64,000 nt of DNA from the NCBI GenBank assembly GCA_036417435.1, contig CM070908.1, positions 52,733,090-52,797,089 on the forward strand, in the 5' to 3' direction. The translations under genes and the position numbers were made by a program. Under the pieces are notes generated by a model. It searched no databases, was not told the DNA's origin, and saw only the letters and a program-made list of their open reading frames with translations. Source of the stretch: Inia geoffrensis (Eukaryota > Chordata > Mammalia > Artiodactyla > Iniidae). Of the stretch, positions 47,643-59,030 are shown piece after piece. Position 1 is the first letter of the stretch. Each line of letters starts with the position of its first letter.

Positions 47643-47872
47643 AGTTCTCTCAGCCTCAGAACTACTGACATTTTGGGTCAGATTCTCTGCGGTGGGAGCT
47701 GTCCTGTGCATTCTCTGCGGTGGGGGCTGACCAAGGACATTCAGCAGCATCCTTGGTCTCTACCCACTAGATGCCAGCAGCACTCTGCCCAGTAGTAACA
47801 ACCCAGACTATCTCCAGGTGTTGTCAAATGTCCCTTGGGGGACAGAATCAGCCCCAGATGAGAACCGTTGGG
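47643..47872 (-). mobile_element. MER20 hAT-Charlie MITE
   Basis: 'actactgacattttgggtca', 'ggacattcagcagcatcctt', 'tctctacccactagatgcca' and 'tgtcaaatgtcccttggggg' match MER20 in reverse complement. A local duplication of 'attctctgcggtggg' lies near 47681-47723. Other MER20 copies are reported as regulatory elements of endometrial genes; nothing here shows that this copy is active. Confidence 0.87.
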
Positions 47873-49213
47873 CCCAGGGGACTTCAGAGTACGAGTGAGG
47901 GCTGGTCAATGGTTATATATTTCAGAGCATTTACTAATTTGTCTGATGAGCGACAGCACCTTTGAAAGAATTGCATTTCCTTTTTCTCCCACCTCCGCAT
48001 GAAAGGTAGTGTTGATTAGATAAGAGATGAGTCATACTTGGGGATACTCAGTTACATATGAATAGGAAGAGAGGGGTGCAGTGGCTTGGGTCCTCAGGTG
48101 GGCAGAAAAACAGTCTAATAGAAGACCAGGCTCTCTCAATTTCCTGGCAAAAACATCTGTCTTCTTGTTTTTCTAGTTAATTATGGATTTTCATGAGCTC
48201 ACTCAGCTAATCAGGTTTAATGACACTAGACCTAAATCATATTATTGTTATTTTTTGAGGCACTGTTGGCATCATGCCGTGTTAACCCGCCAGCAGCCTG
48301 GAGACACGACAGTCACTCAAACCCCGGCACACAGCTTTTATTAGCAGTGCACACAGCCCTTTCATAACCTGTCACCACTGAGATTATGAAGACAAAAGAA
48401 AAGCAACAGAAAAAGGGCATTTTCTATAAAGAACACTTTAGGAACTTTATTACAAACCAGAAACTTTATTGCGAGATGGGCAATGAGACATGTGTCCTGT
48501 ATTTACTATATTTACTACCATTTTCAATATAACTTTGGGTTTGAAGAGACAGAAAAACATAGGTCAGAAGCAGATATTCCCCTTTATTTCCATGTCCCTG
48601 ATGACAGCTGGATGCAAGGATTTCCCAGCTGGCCGATTGTGACCTGCCTTTAATCTTGATGCTGTTTGAGGCTCTGTCTATACCCTCTTCTATTGTCCTT
48701 AAGAATTCCTGGTGGAGAATGGACACGGCTGCTAGTCTTGCCACTGCCTCCTGACCTCACTCACACTTGCCTTACCTCGATGAATAAAACATATTGTGTA
48801 TTCAGTAAAAAAGTCGGGTTCTTTTGCCTTAGGACTTTACATTGCCCGGAATAAAATTTGTCATATTTGTCATTTAGCATTTCGTTTGGTCTGGATTACA
48901 AACCAACAGTTTTTTTTTTCTTTTTCTTTTTGGAGGGGGGAGGGAGAGGGAGAGGGAGCACTTAAAAAAGTAATGAAAGGAATTTTCTGGATTCTGAAGC
49001 TAGAGTGTCCTCTGTTAGATCTTTGCACTACTTTTTTGTTTGTTTGTTTTTTTGGGGGAAAATACACTTTTATTTTCACTAATCTCTAACTAAAATTTAG
49101 CATTTCCTTATATTTCAAATGTTGGAAACAGACCACAGTAGTGTTCACAGAACCTGTGTGACATCACCAGTAGAAATCATAGATATATTCCTATTTGATT
49201 AAAGGCAGATCTT
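47873..49213. other. Unique DNA with low-complexity patches
   Basis: A pyrimidine run plus (GGGAGA)-type run lies at 48910-48958, and a (TTTG)n patch at 49031-49050. I recognise no gene. Confidence 0.5.
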
Positions 49214-49224
49214 TGCATTACTTT

Positions 49225-50203
49225 AAAAAATATTTATTTTATTGAAGTATAGTTGATTTACAATGTTGTGTTAATTTCTGCTGTACAGAAAAGTGATTCA
49301 GTTGTATATATATATATATATATATATATATACTCTTTTCCATTATGGTTTATCACAGGATATTGAATATAGTTCCCTGTGCTATACAGTAGGACCTTGT
49401 TTATCCATTCTATGTATAATAGTTTGCATCTGCTAATCCCAAACTCCCAGTCCTTCCCTCCCCGACACCCCCTCCCTCTTGGCAACCACAAGTCTGTTCT
49501 CTATGTCTGTGAGTCTGTTTCTGTTTCATAGATAGGTTCATTTGTGCCATATTTTAGATTCCACATATAAGTGATATCATATGGTATTTGTCTTTCTCTT
49601 TCTGACTTACTTCACTTAGTATGATAATCTGTCGGTCCATCCATGTTGCTGCAAATGGCATAATTTTATCCTTTTTGTATGGCTGAGTAGTATTCCATTG
49701 TATATATATACCATATCTTCTTTATTCATCTGTTGATGGACATTTAGGTTTTCTCCATGTCTTGGCTATTGTAAATAGTGCTGCTATGAACATAGGGGTG
49801 CATGTATCTTTTTGAATTATAGTTTTGTCTGGATATATGCCCAGGAGTGGGATTGCTGGGTCGTATGGTAGTTCTATTTTTAGTTTTCTGAGGAACCTCC
49901 ATACTGTTCTCCATATGGCTGTACCAGTTTACATTTCCACCAACAGTGTAGGAAGAGGGTTCCCTTTTCTCCACACCCTCTCCAGCACTTGTTATTTGTA
50001 GACTTTTTGATGATGGCTATTCTGACTGGTGTGAGTTGGTACCTCACTGTAATTTTGATTTACATTTCTCTAATAATTAGCAATGATGAGCATTTTTTCA
50101 TGTGTGTATTGGCCATCTGTATGTCTTCTTTGGAGAAATGCCTATTTAGGTCTTTTGCCCATTTTTTTGATTGGGTTGTTTGTTTTTTTGTTATTGAGTT
50201 GTA
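49225..50203 (-). mobile_element. 5'-truncated old L1 with TSD
   Basis: It runs from the L1 3'UTR into the ORF2 C-terminal end. The TSD tgcattacttt lies at 49214-49224 and 50204-50214. A TA repeat occupies 49304-49332. Confidence 0.93.
49304..49332. repeat. (TA)n microsatellite inside L1
   Basis: An uninterrupted TA repeat of about 28 bases at the place where related L1 copies have a shorter TA stretch (20270, 39620). Confidence 0.92.
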
Positions 50204-50214
50204 TGCATTACTTT

Positions 50215-50439
50215 TAACACATCACATGGAGTGCTCACTTTTCATAATGCAATCTCTCTCTTCTGAGGGCAGTCTATAATTCATTTCTGAGCTCCTAAAA
50301 TTGCTTTGTAGACTCTTGCACCTAATAAACTAAAGTGAAATTATTCGTTTTCTCTACAAGTCAGTTGTTGGTATACAATGTCAAATCGATTTCCATGAGG
50401 TTCCTGAATATCATTATGAAAAGGTCTGGGTTGTTTGGG
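50215..50439. other. Short unassigned flank
   Basis: Nothing recognised between the L1 TSD and the MIR. Confidence 0.45.
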
Positions 50440-50695
50440 GATACATAAGAGCACTGGGCTTGAAGTCTTGAGATTTAGAGTCAGATTGATCTGATTTTGA
50501 ATCCTGGGTCCATTGCTACTAGCTGTGTGACACCGGGCAAGTTATTTTGCCTTTTAGAGTGTTAGTTTCCTTATCTGTAAACTTGATGTAATAGTAATAG
50601 TTAGATCGTAAAGTTTCTGTAAAGATAGAATGAGGTAGTGCATGTAAAATACAAAGCAGGTTGCCCAGACATAGTGAGTAGCATTTGATAGAGGA
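50440..50695 (+). mobile_element. MIR SINE, near full length
   Basis: 'agagcactgggcttgaagtc', 'ttttgaatcctgggtccatt', 'tagctgtgtgacaccgggca' and 'ttagtttccttatctgtaaa' are the MIR landmarks in order. Confidence 0.85.
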
Positions 50696-51608
50696 TGGTG
50701 ATATATTTATTTTCAAGCTGGGATGAGTCCGGTGACATTTGCCTAATTTAGTAAATTAAGCTGCCCTCCTCAATTAGTTCCTCACTGTAACTATCGTGAT
50801 GTCTCCTTCAAATCATAATTCTCAGGTCCCCTTGAGTATATTTTTAAGATATTTCATGGCCAGAAGACCTTCCATAGTAATTTTGTTGCTCATCAACTAG
50901 GGAAGCAGAAGATTATAAATAATAAGCACTGAAAACAGCAAGTGTACATTCCAGAGGTCAGAAGTATCAGTCCTAGGGGAAGTCATCTGAACTTTACAGC
51001 AAAAAGATAAAGAGTTAATCGGAAATGTGGGAGTAATCATGGAGCTTTAAAAAAGCTACTGTCACTTTTGGACAGAACTATTGGAATTAATTATGGTAAA
51101 AATGGATTCCTGGTTGTATTTGCCCAATGATGGCGAGTGGGATCGAGAAGGAAGCAAAACTATTTTTTTCAACAAAAAATCAAGGCTCTGAATTTTCTTG
51201 AAAAAACAAAATAAAACAGAAACAAACAGAATTTCCTCGTGCAGGGTGATTTGACAATGATGACTCAAGGGCCAAACAAACTGATTAGGGAACTAAAGAA
51301 TTGAGAGGACAGAACAAGGTGTCTTAGGAAAATCCTTGGACCATCCTTTTTACACAATCCTAGGTTGCAGCCATGTTCTGCAGTTGATGAAGTCACTGAG
51401 AAATTTCTGGCATTTGGTGGGCTTCAGGTATCATTGAGGTGTTGATTGGGTCGCAGACAGACTGGAGGTTTTCAAGGTGTTCAAGGTTTTCTGGAGGTTT
51501 CTAGAAGGATTCTTTGCTGCCTTGAAGAGGGGATTTTGGGATGAGGTGGAGTTGTGTGCAACTGAGGGAACAGAAGATGAAATAGAATTAAGAGAGAGTA
51601 AGATAGGA
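50696..51608. other. Unassigned unique DNA
   Basis: I recognise no gene or repeat. Confidence 0.5.
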
Positions 51609-51626
51609 TTAGGGTTAGGGTTAGGG
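51609..51626 (+). repeat. Three perfect TTAGGG telomere-type repeats
   Basis: TTAGGG occurs three times in tandem with no interruption, just left of the L1-D insertion site. It is too short to call an interstitial telomere site. Confidence 0.9.
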
Positions 51627-51629
51627 CTT

Positions 51630-51665
51630 TAAGGGTTTTCACATAGGCTGGCTCATGTAATCTCA
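51630..51665 (-). mobile_element. Left part of a MIR split by L1-D
   Basis: 'aagggttttcacatagg' plus the TSD continues naturally into 57516, where the MIR core follows. Confidence 0.5.
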
Positions 51666-52051
51666 TCATTGTTTTTTTTTTAATCTTTATTGGAGTATAA
51701 TTGCTTTACAATGGTGTGTTAATTTCTGCTTTATAACAAAGTGAATCAGTTATACATATACATATGTTCCCATATCTCCTCCCTCTTGTATCTCCTTCCC
51801 TCCCACCTTTCCTATCCCACCCATCCAGGTGGTCACAAAGCACCAAGCTGATCTGCCTGTGCTATGCGGCTGCTTCCCACTAGCTATCTATTTTTACCTT
51901 TGGTAGTGTATATATGTCCATGCCACTCTCTCACTTTGTCACAGCTTACCCTTCCTCCTCCCCATATCCTCAAGTCCATTCTCTAGTAGGTCTGTGTCTT
52001 TATTCCTGTCTTACCCCTAGGTTCTTCATGACCTTTTTTTTTTTTTTTTTA

Positions 52052-54552
52052 TAGATTCCATATATATGTGTTAGCATATGGTATTTGTCTTTCACTTGTT
52101 GACTTACTTTGCTCTGTATGACAGACTCAAGGTCCATCCACCTCGCTACAAAGAACTCAATTTTGTTTATTTTTATGGCTGAGTAATATTCCATTGTATA
52201 TACGTGCCACGTCTTCTTTATCCATTCATCCGATGATGGGCACTTAGGTTGTTTCCATCTCCGGCTACTGTAAATAGAGCTGCAATGAATATTTTGGCAC
52301 ATGACTCTTTTTGAATTATGGTTTTCTCAGGGTATATGCCCAGTAGTGGGATTGCTGGGTCGTATGGTAGTTCTATTTGTAGTTTTTTAAGGAACCTCCA
52401 TACTGTTCTCCATAGTGGCTGTACCAATTCACATTCCCACCAGCAGTGCAAGAGTGTTCCCTTTTCTCCACTCCCTCTCTAGCATTTATTTCTAGATTTT
52501 TTCATGATGGCCATTCTGACTGGTGTGAGATGATATCTCATTGTAGTTTTGATTTGTATTTCTCTAATGATTAATGGTGTTGAGCATTCTTTCATGTGTT
52601 TGTTGGCAGTCTGTATATCTTCTTTGGAGAAATGTCTATTTAGGACTTCTGCCCATTTTTGGTTTGGGTTGTTTGTTTTTTGTTATTGAGCTGCATGAGC
52701 TGCTTATAAATTTTGGAGATTAATCCTTTGTCAGTTGCTTCATTTGAAAATATTTTCTCCAATTCTGAGGGTTTTCTTTTGGTCTTGTTTATGGTTTCCT
52801 TTGCTGTGCAAAGCTTTTAAGTTTCATTAGGTCCCATGTGTTTATTTTTGTTTTTATTTCCATTTCTCTAAGAGATGGGTCAAAAAGGATCTTGCTGTGG
52901 TTCATGTCGTAGAGTGTTCTGCCTATGTTTTCCTCTAAGAGTTTGATAGTTTCTGGCCTTACATTTAGGTCTTTAATCTGTTTTGAGCTTATTTTTGTGT
53001 ACGGTGTTAGGAGTGTTCTACTTTCATTCTTTTACATGTAGCTGTCCAGTTTTCCCAGCACCACTTATTGAACACGCTCTCTTTTCTCCATTGTATATTC
53101 TTGCCTCCTTTATCAAAGATAAGGTGAACATATGTGCGTGGGTTTATCTCTGGGCTTTCTGTCCTGTTCCATTGATCTGTTTTTGTGCTAGAACCATACT
53201 GTCTTGATTACTGTAGTTCTGTAGTATAGTCTGAAGTCCTGGAGCCTGATTCCTCCAGCTCCATTTTTCGTTCTCAAGATTGCTTTGGCTATTCGGGGTC
53301 CAATGTGTTTCCATACAAATTGTGAAATTTTTTGTTCTAGTTCTGTGAAAAATATCAGTGGTAGTTTGATAGGGATTACGTTGAATCTGTAGATTGCTTT
53401 GGGTAGTAGAGTCATTTTCACAATGTTGATTCTTCCAATTCAAGAACATGGTATATCTCTCCATCTATTTGTGTCATCTTTAATTTCTCTCGTCAGTGTC
53501 TTATAATTTTCTCCATACAGGTCTTTTGTCTCCTTACGTAGGTTTATTCCTAGATATTTTATTCTTTGTGTTTCAGTGGTAAATGGGAGTGTTTTCTTGA
53601 TTTCACTTTCAGATTTTTCTTCGTTAGTGTATAGGAATGCCAGAGATTTCTGTGCATTAATTTTGTATCCTGCTACTTTACGAACTTCATTGATTAGCTC
53701 TGGTAGTTTTCTGATAGCATGTTTAGGATTCTCTATGTATAGCATGTCACCTGCAAACAGTGACACCTTTACTTCTTCTTTTCTTATTTGGATTCCTTTT
53801 ATTTCCTTTTCTTCTCTGATTGCTGTGGCTAAAACTTCCAAAACTATGTTGAATAAGAGTGGTGAGAGTGGGCAACCTTGTCTTGTTCCTGATCTTAGTG
53901 GAAATGCTTTCAGTTTTTCACCCTTGTGGATGATGTTGGCTCTGGGTTTGTCATATATGGCCTTTATTATGTTGAGGAAAGTTCCCTCTCTGCCTACTTT
54001 CTGGAGGGTTTTTATCATAAATGGGTGTTGAATTTTGTCAAAAGCTTTCTCTGCATCTATTGAGATGATCATATGGTTTTTCTCCTTCAATTTGTTAATA
54101 TGGTATATCACGTTGATTGATTTGCATATATTGAAGAATCCTTGCATTCCAGGAATAAACTCCACTTGATCGTGGTGTATGATCCATTTAACGTGCTGCT
54201 GGATTCTGTTTGCTAGTATTTTGTTGAGGATTTTTGCATGTATGTTCATCAGTGATATTGGCCTATAGTTTTCTTTCTTTGTGACATCTTTGTCTGGTTT
54301 TGGCATCAGGGTGATGATGGCCTCGTAGAATGAGTTTGGGAGTGTTCCTCCCTCTGCTATATGTTGGAAGAGTTTGAGAAGGTTAGGTGTTAGCTGTTCT
54401 CTAAATGTTTGATAGAGAACATTTGATAAATGTTCTCTAAATGTTTTATCTTCTTGTTTTTGTATCCATTCAGCCAGTCTATGTCTTTTGGTTGGAGCAT
54501 TTAATCCATTTACATTTAAGGTAATTACCGACATGTATGTTCCTATTACCAT
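52052..54552 (-). pseudogene. ORF2: L1-D ORF2, internally deleted, C-terminally decayed
   Basis: ORF2 starts at 54552. An open frame of 370 codons (53440-54552) joins the first ~33 residues of the endonuclease (with [15 protein letters not shown]) to the RT region, because about 1.3 kb is missing. The joint carries a locally copied hairpin (54414-54438). The RT motif FADD reads FAGD at 53746-53757, and one residue next to it is lost. The protein would lack endonuclease and RT catalysis. Further 3', readable pieces at 53188-53421, 52218-52451 and 52000-52302 cover the C-terminal domain with stops and shifts between them. Confidence 0.9.
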
Positions 54553-54610
54553 TTTCTTAATTGTTTTGGGTTTGTTATTGTAGGTCTTTTCCTTCTCTTG
54601 TGTTTCTTGC

Positions 54611-55504
54611 CTAGAGAAGTTCCTTTAGCATTTGTTGTAAATCTGGTTTGGTGGTGCTAAATTCTCTTAGCTTTTGCTTGTCTGTAAGGTTTTTAATTTC
54701 TCCATTGAATCTGTATGAGATCCTTGCTGGGTAGAGTAATCTTGGTGGTAGGTTTTTCCCTTTCATCACTTTAAATATGTCCTGCCACTCCCTTCTGGCT
54801 TGCAGAGTTTCTGCTGAAAGATTAGCTGTTAACCTTATGGGGATTCCCTTGTGTGTTATTTGTTGTTTTTCCCTTGCTGCTTTTAATATCTTTTCTTTGT
54901 ATTTAATTTTTGACAGTTTCATTAATATGTGTCTTGGCATGTCTCTCCTTGGATTTATCCTGTATGGGACTCTCTGTGCTTCCTGGACTTGATGAACTAT
55001 TTCCTTTCCCATGTTAGGGAAGTTTTTGACTATAATCTCTTCAAATATTTTCTCAGTCCCTTTCTTTTTCTCTTCTTCTTCTGGGACCCTTATAATTCAA
55101 ATGTTGGTGCATTTAATGTTGTCCCAGAGGTCTCTGAGACTGTCCTCAGTTCTTTTCATTCTGTTTTCTTTATTCTGCTCTGCAGTAGTTATTTCCACTA
55201 TTTTATCTTCCAGGTCACTTATCTGTTCTTCTGCCTCAGTTATTCTGCTTTAGATCCCTTCTAGAGTATTTTTAATTTCATTTATTGTGTTGTTCATCAT
55301 TGCTTGCTTCCTCTTCAGTTCTTCTAGGTCCTTGTTAAATGTTTATTGCATTTTGTCTATTCTATTTCCAAGATTTTGGATCATCTTTACTATCATTATT
55401 CTGAATTCTTTTTCAGGTAGACTGCCTATTTCCTCTTCATTTGTTAGGTCTGTTGGGTTTTTATCTTGCTCCTTCATCTTCTGTGTATTTCTCTGTCTTC
55501 TCAT
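54611..55504 (-). pseudogene. ORF1: L1-D ORF1, decayed; C-terminal half open
   Basis: Start at 55504 and TAG stop at 54611-54613 give a normal 894-bp span. The C-terminal RNA-binding half is open as 133 codons (54611-55012, beginning MGKEIVHQVQEA). The N-terminal half carries three stops: TAA after DKMQ, TAA after LEGI, and TGA after TNI. The last two recur in L1-A at the same codons. Confidence 0.9.
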
Positions 55505-56002
55505 TTTGCTTATCTTACTGTGTTTGGGGTCTCCTTTTTGCAGGCTGCAAGTTCGTAGTTCCCGTTGTTTTTGGTGTCTGTCCCCAGTGGCTAAAGTTGG
55601 TTCAGTGGGTTGTGTAGGCTTCCTGGTGGAGGGGTGTAGTGCCTGCGTTCTGGTGGATGAGGCTGGATCTTGTCTTTCTGGTGGGCAGGTCCACGTCTGG
55701 TGATGTGTTTTGGGGTGTCTGTGGCCTTATTATGATTTTAGGCAGCCTCTCTTCTAATGGGTGGGGTTGTGTTCCTGTCTTGCTAGTTGTTTGGCATAGG
55801 ATGTCCAGCACTGTAGCTTGCTGGTCGTTGAGTGAAGCTGGGTGCTGGTGTGGAGATGGAGATCTCTGGGAGATTTTCGCCATTTGTTATTATGTGGAGC
55901 TGGGAGGTCCCTTGTGGACCAGCGTCCTGAAGTTGGCTGTCCCACCTCAGAGGCACAGCCCTGACTCCTGGCTGCAGCACCAAGAGCCTTTTATCCACAC
56001 AG

Positions 56003-56004
56003 CT
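56003..56004 (-). other. Inferred L1 5'UTR splice acceptor 2 (AG)
   Basis: In L1 sense a T-rich tract (complement of about 56010-56029) precedes TTCTGAG, then the exon resumes CTGTGTGG at 56002. L1-C reads CTTGG joined to CTGTGTGG here. Confidence 0.7.
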
Positions 56005-56870
56005 CAGAATTAAAACGGAGAAAAAATAGAAAGAAAGAGGATAAAATAAAATAAAATAATGTAAGATAAAATAAAATAAAGTTATTAAAATAAAAAGTAA
56101 TTATTAAGAAAAGAAATTTTTTTTAAGAAAACAAAAGAAAACAAACAAACAGACAAAAAAACAAAAAAACCGGACGGATAGAACCCTAGGAGAAATGGTG
56201 AAAGCAAAGGTATACAGACAAAATCTCACACAGAAGCATACACATACATACTCACAAAAAGAGGAAAAGGGGAAAAAATAATATATCTTGCTCTCAAAAT
56301 CCACCTCCTCAATTTGGTATGATTCGTTGTCTATTCAGGTATTCCACCGATGCAGGGTACATCAAGTTGATTGTGGAGCTTAATTCGCTGCTTCTGAGGC
56401 TGCTGGGAGAGATTTCCCTTTCTCTTCTTTGTTCGCACAGGTCCCGGGACTCAGCTTTGGATTTGCCCCCCCGTCTGTGTGTAGGTCGCCAGAAGGTGTC
56501 TCTTCTTCGTTCAGACAGGACAGGGTTAAAGGAGCAGCTGATTCGGGGGCTCTGGTTCACTCAGGCTTGGGGGGAAGGAGGGGTGTGGATGCGGGGTGAG
56601 CCTGCGGCGGCAGAGGCCAGTGTGACGTTGCACCAGCATGAGGCACGCCGTGCGGTCTCCCGGGGGAGTCGTCCCTGGATCCTGGCAGTGATGCGCTGCA
56701 TAGGCTCCCCGGAAGGGAGGTGTAGATAGTGACCTGTGCTCGCACAGAGGCTTCTTGGTGGCGGCAGCAGCAGCCTTAGTGTGTCATGCCCGACTCTGGG
56801 GTCCGCGCTGGTAGCCGTGGCTCGTGCCCATCTCTGGAGTTCCGTTAAGCAGCATCCTTAATCCCCTTTC

Positions 56871-56872
56871 CT
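56871..56872 (-). other. Inferred L1 5'UTR splice acceptor 1 (AG)
   Basis: In L1 sense a pyrimidine tract (complement of about 56885-56912) precedes GTGCACGAG, then the exon resumes GAAAGGGG at 56870. L1-A reads CCTGG joined to GAGAGGGG at this point. Confidence 0.7.
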
Positions 56873-57331
56873 CGTGCACCAGGAAACAAAGAGGGAAGAA
56901 AAAGTCTCTTGCCTCTTCAGCAGGTCCAGACTTTTCCCCGGCCACCCTCCCGGCTCTCCATGGTGTACTAACCCCCTGCAGGCTGTGTTCATGCCGCAAA
57001 CCCCAGTCCTCTCCCTGTGCTCTGACTGAAGCCCGAGCCTCAGCTCCCAGCCCTGCCTGCCCTGGCGGGTGAGCAGACAAGCCTCTCGGGCTGGTGAGTG
57101 CCGGTCGGCACCGATCCTCTGTGCGGGAATCTCTCCGCTTTGCCCTCCACACCCCTATTGCTGTGCTCTCCTCCGTGGCTACGAACCTTCCCCACACCTC
57201 CGCCACCCACTGTTTCCTCCTGCGGTGGGCTTCCTGGTGTGTGGAAACCTTTCCTCCTTCACAGCTCCCTCCCGCTGATAAGGTCCCATCCCTATTCTTT
57301 TGTCTCTGTTTATTCTTTTTTCTTTTGCACT

Positions 57332-57333
57332 AC
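57332..57333 (-). other. Inferred L1 5'UTR splice donor (GT)
   Basis: In L1 sense the exon ends CCTGG and the intron begins GTAGTG (complement of 57333 downward). The same exon end is found at the joints in L1-A (6468) and L1-C (46176). Confidence 0.7.
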
Positions 57334-57515
57334 CCAGGTATGTGGGAAGTTTCTCGCCTTTTGGGAGGTCTGAGGTCTTCTCCCAGCATTCAGTAGGTGT
57401 TCTGTAGGAGTTGTTCCACATGTAGATATATTTCTGATGTATCTTTGGGGAGGAAGGTGATCTCCGCGTCTTACTCTTCTGCCATCTTACCCCTCTCCTG
57501 GCTCATGTAATCTCA

Positions 57516-57660
57516 AATGATGCTGAAGGGATGATGGTGCCATCCCTGTGTTATAGGTGAGATCAGTGCTTTGAGAGGTCCGTAACCTACCAAAGATTAT
57601 TCATCTGGTAGGTGGTAAAGCTGAGATCTGAACCAGGTTTGTCTAATTCCAAAGCTCATG
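57516..57660 (-). mobile_element. Right part of the MIR split by L1-D
   Basis: 'gtgttataggtgagatcagt' and 'gatctgaaccaggtttgtct' fit the MIR core in reverse complement. Confidence 0.6.
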
Positions 57661-58388
57661 AAATACAGAATTCTGGTAAATTTTCCCTCTTACTCCTCAA
57701 GGGAAAAATTAAGAAAATAAATAAATATATTAAAATGGAGGAAATGAAATAAATGAGTATATTAGAATGTCCGAGCACTGAGGATTCATGTTGTATGAAA
57801 AAAGACGAAAAGGGAATTTGAACCATGTATGGAATACTCCTTCCCCTAAGAACAACAACAAAAACCAATAAAACAAAAGAACAGCAACAACAAAAACTAA
57901 AAAAGCACTGTTGCCAGAGTTCTGTGGGTACAGCCAAGAAGGTATGGGACTGGGACATTGAGTTTTTCTGGGTCTAGCTCATCAACTCCTGCAATCATGG
58001 TGAAGCAGGTATGAAGTGAAGAAGATGTAATGACAGATTTTGAAAAATGGCAAAGATGCTGAAAACTGAAAGTGAATATCTATTGGAATAGATTTTAATT
58101 TCCTTGTAAAAGAATGGAGCAAATACCAGGAGAAAAGAAATCTGTAGTCATATGGAGGATAAGGAAACCATCAGCAGCATGCAGTTGAGACCTGTAAACA
58201 AAGAATCATGCCCACAAAACCTGATAGCCTCTCACTGATAGAATTATAAAATTAGCGGGTAAAGGGAAAATGAATTTAATATATTTGAATTTTTGGTAAC
58301 ATGTGAGAGAGAGGAAGAGAAAAGCCAGATTCATTGAATAGAACATTTTGGCAAAGTATCTGACACTAAGTTGGGATGGATTTTTCTT
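57661..58388. other. Unassigned AT-rich unique DNA
   Basis: I recognise no gene or repeat. Confidence 0.5.
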
Positions 58389-58398
58389 TTAAAAAGTT

Positions 58399-59020
58399 CC
58401 TAGAAAACAAACTTATGGGGACTTCCCCGCTGGTGCAGTGGTTAAGAATCCACCTGCCAATGCAGGGGACATGGGTTCGATCCCTGGCCTAGGAAGATCC
58501 CACATGCCACAGAGCAACTAAGCCCCTGCGCTACAACTACTGAGCCTGTGCTCTAGAGCCGGCATGCCACAACTACTGAAGTCCACACGCCTAGAGCCCA
58601 TGCTCCACAACAAGAGAAGCCACTGAAGTGAGAAGCCCGCACACCACACTGAAGAGTAGCCCCTGCTCGCCTCAACTAGAGAAAGCCCACACGCAGCAAT
58701 GAAGACCCAACGCAGCCAAAAAGTGAAAACCAAACCAACCAACCAACCAAACACACAAAAATTAATGGTTACCAGGGGATAAGGGGGGGGAGGGATAAAT
58801 TGGGAGATTGGGATTGACATATATACACTACTATATATAAAACAGATAACTAATAAAAACCTGCTGTATAGCACTGGGAGCTCTACTCAATACTCTGTAA
58901 TGGCCTATATGGGAAAAGAAGCTAAAAAAGAGTGGATATGTGTACATTTATAACTGATTCACTTTTCTGTACAGCTGAAACTAACACAACATTGTAAATC
59001 AAGTATACTCCAATAAAAAT
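58399..59020 (+). mobile_element. Short L1 3' end with TSD, split by a SINE
   Basis: The L1 3'UTR begins 'tagaaaacaaacttatgg', is interrupted at about 58417, resumes at about 58760 ('ggttaccaggggataagggg'), and ends at the 'ccaataaaaat' tail. The TSD ttaaaaagtt lies at 58389-58398 and 59021-59030. Confidence 0.88.
58417..58757 (+). mobile_element. CHR-type SINE (class B, full length)
   Basis: It starts gggacttcccc, has the pol III B-box ggttcgatccc at 58474-58484, carries the long class B body and ends in an (AACC)n/A-rich tail (58730-58757). The flanks aaacttatgg (before) and aaaattaatgg (after) form an imperfect TSD in the host L1. Confidence 0.93.
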
Positions 59021-59030
59021 TTAAAAAGTT

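Larger units (their letters stand above)
51666..57497 (-). mobile_element. L1-D: full-length-ended LINE-1 with large ORF2 deletion and unspliced 5'UTR
   Basis: The 18-bp perfect TSD ctggctcatgtaatctca lies at 51648-51665 and 57498-57515. The minus-strand order is 5'UTR (55505-57497), ORF1 (54611-55504), ORF2 (about 52052-54552) and 3'UTR with tail complement at 51671-51681. ORF2 lacks about 1.3 kb at 54414-54449. The 5'UTR is the longest in the window, about 2.0 kb, and serves as the reference for the spliced-looking copies. Confidence 0.95.
55505..57497 (-). promoter_or_regulatory. L1-D 5'UTR and internal promoter, unspliced form
   Basis: The 5' terminus holds the AAGATGGC box (complement of 57481-57488). 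A GC/CpG-rich zone lies at 56360-57110. An A-rich patch in plus orientation, with AATAAA-like repeats, lies at 56030-56170. The region contains one splice donor and two acceptors that explain the gaps in L1-A and L1-C. Confidence 0.8.

Noticed and set aside
58417..58490. Possible functional tRNA gene
   Set aside because: The tRNA-like head belongs to a CHR SINE with a SINE body, tail and TSD; the cloverleaf is not maintained.
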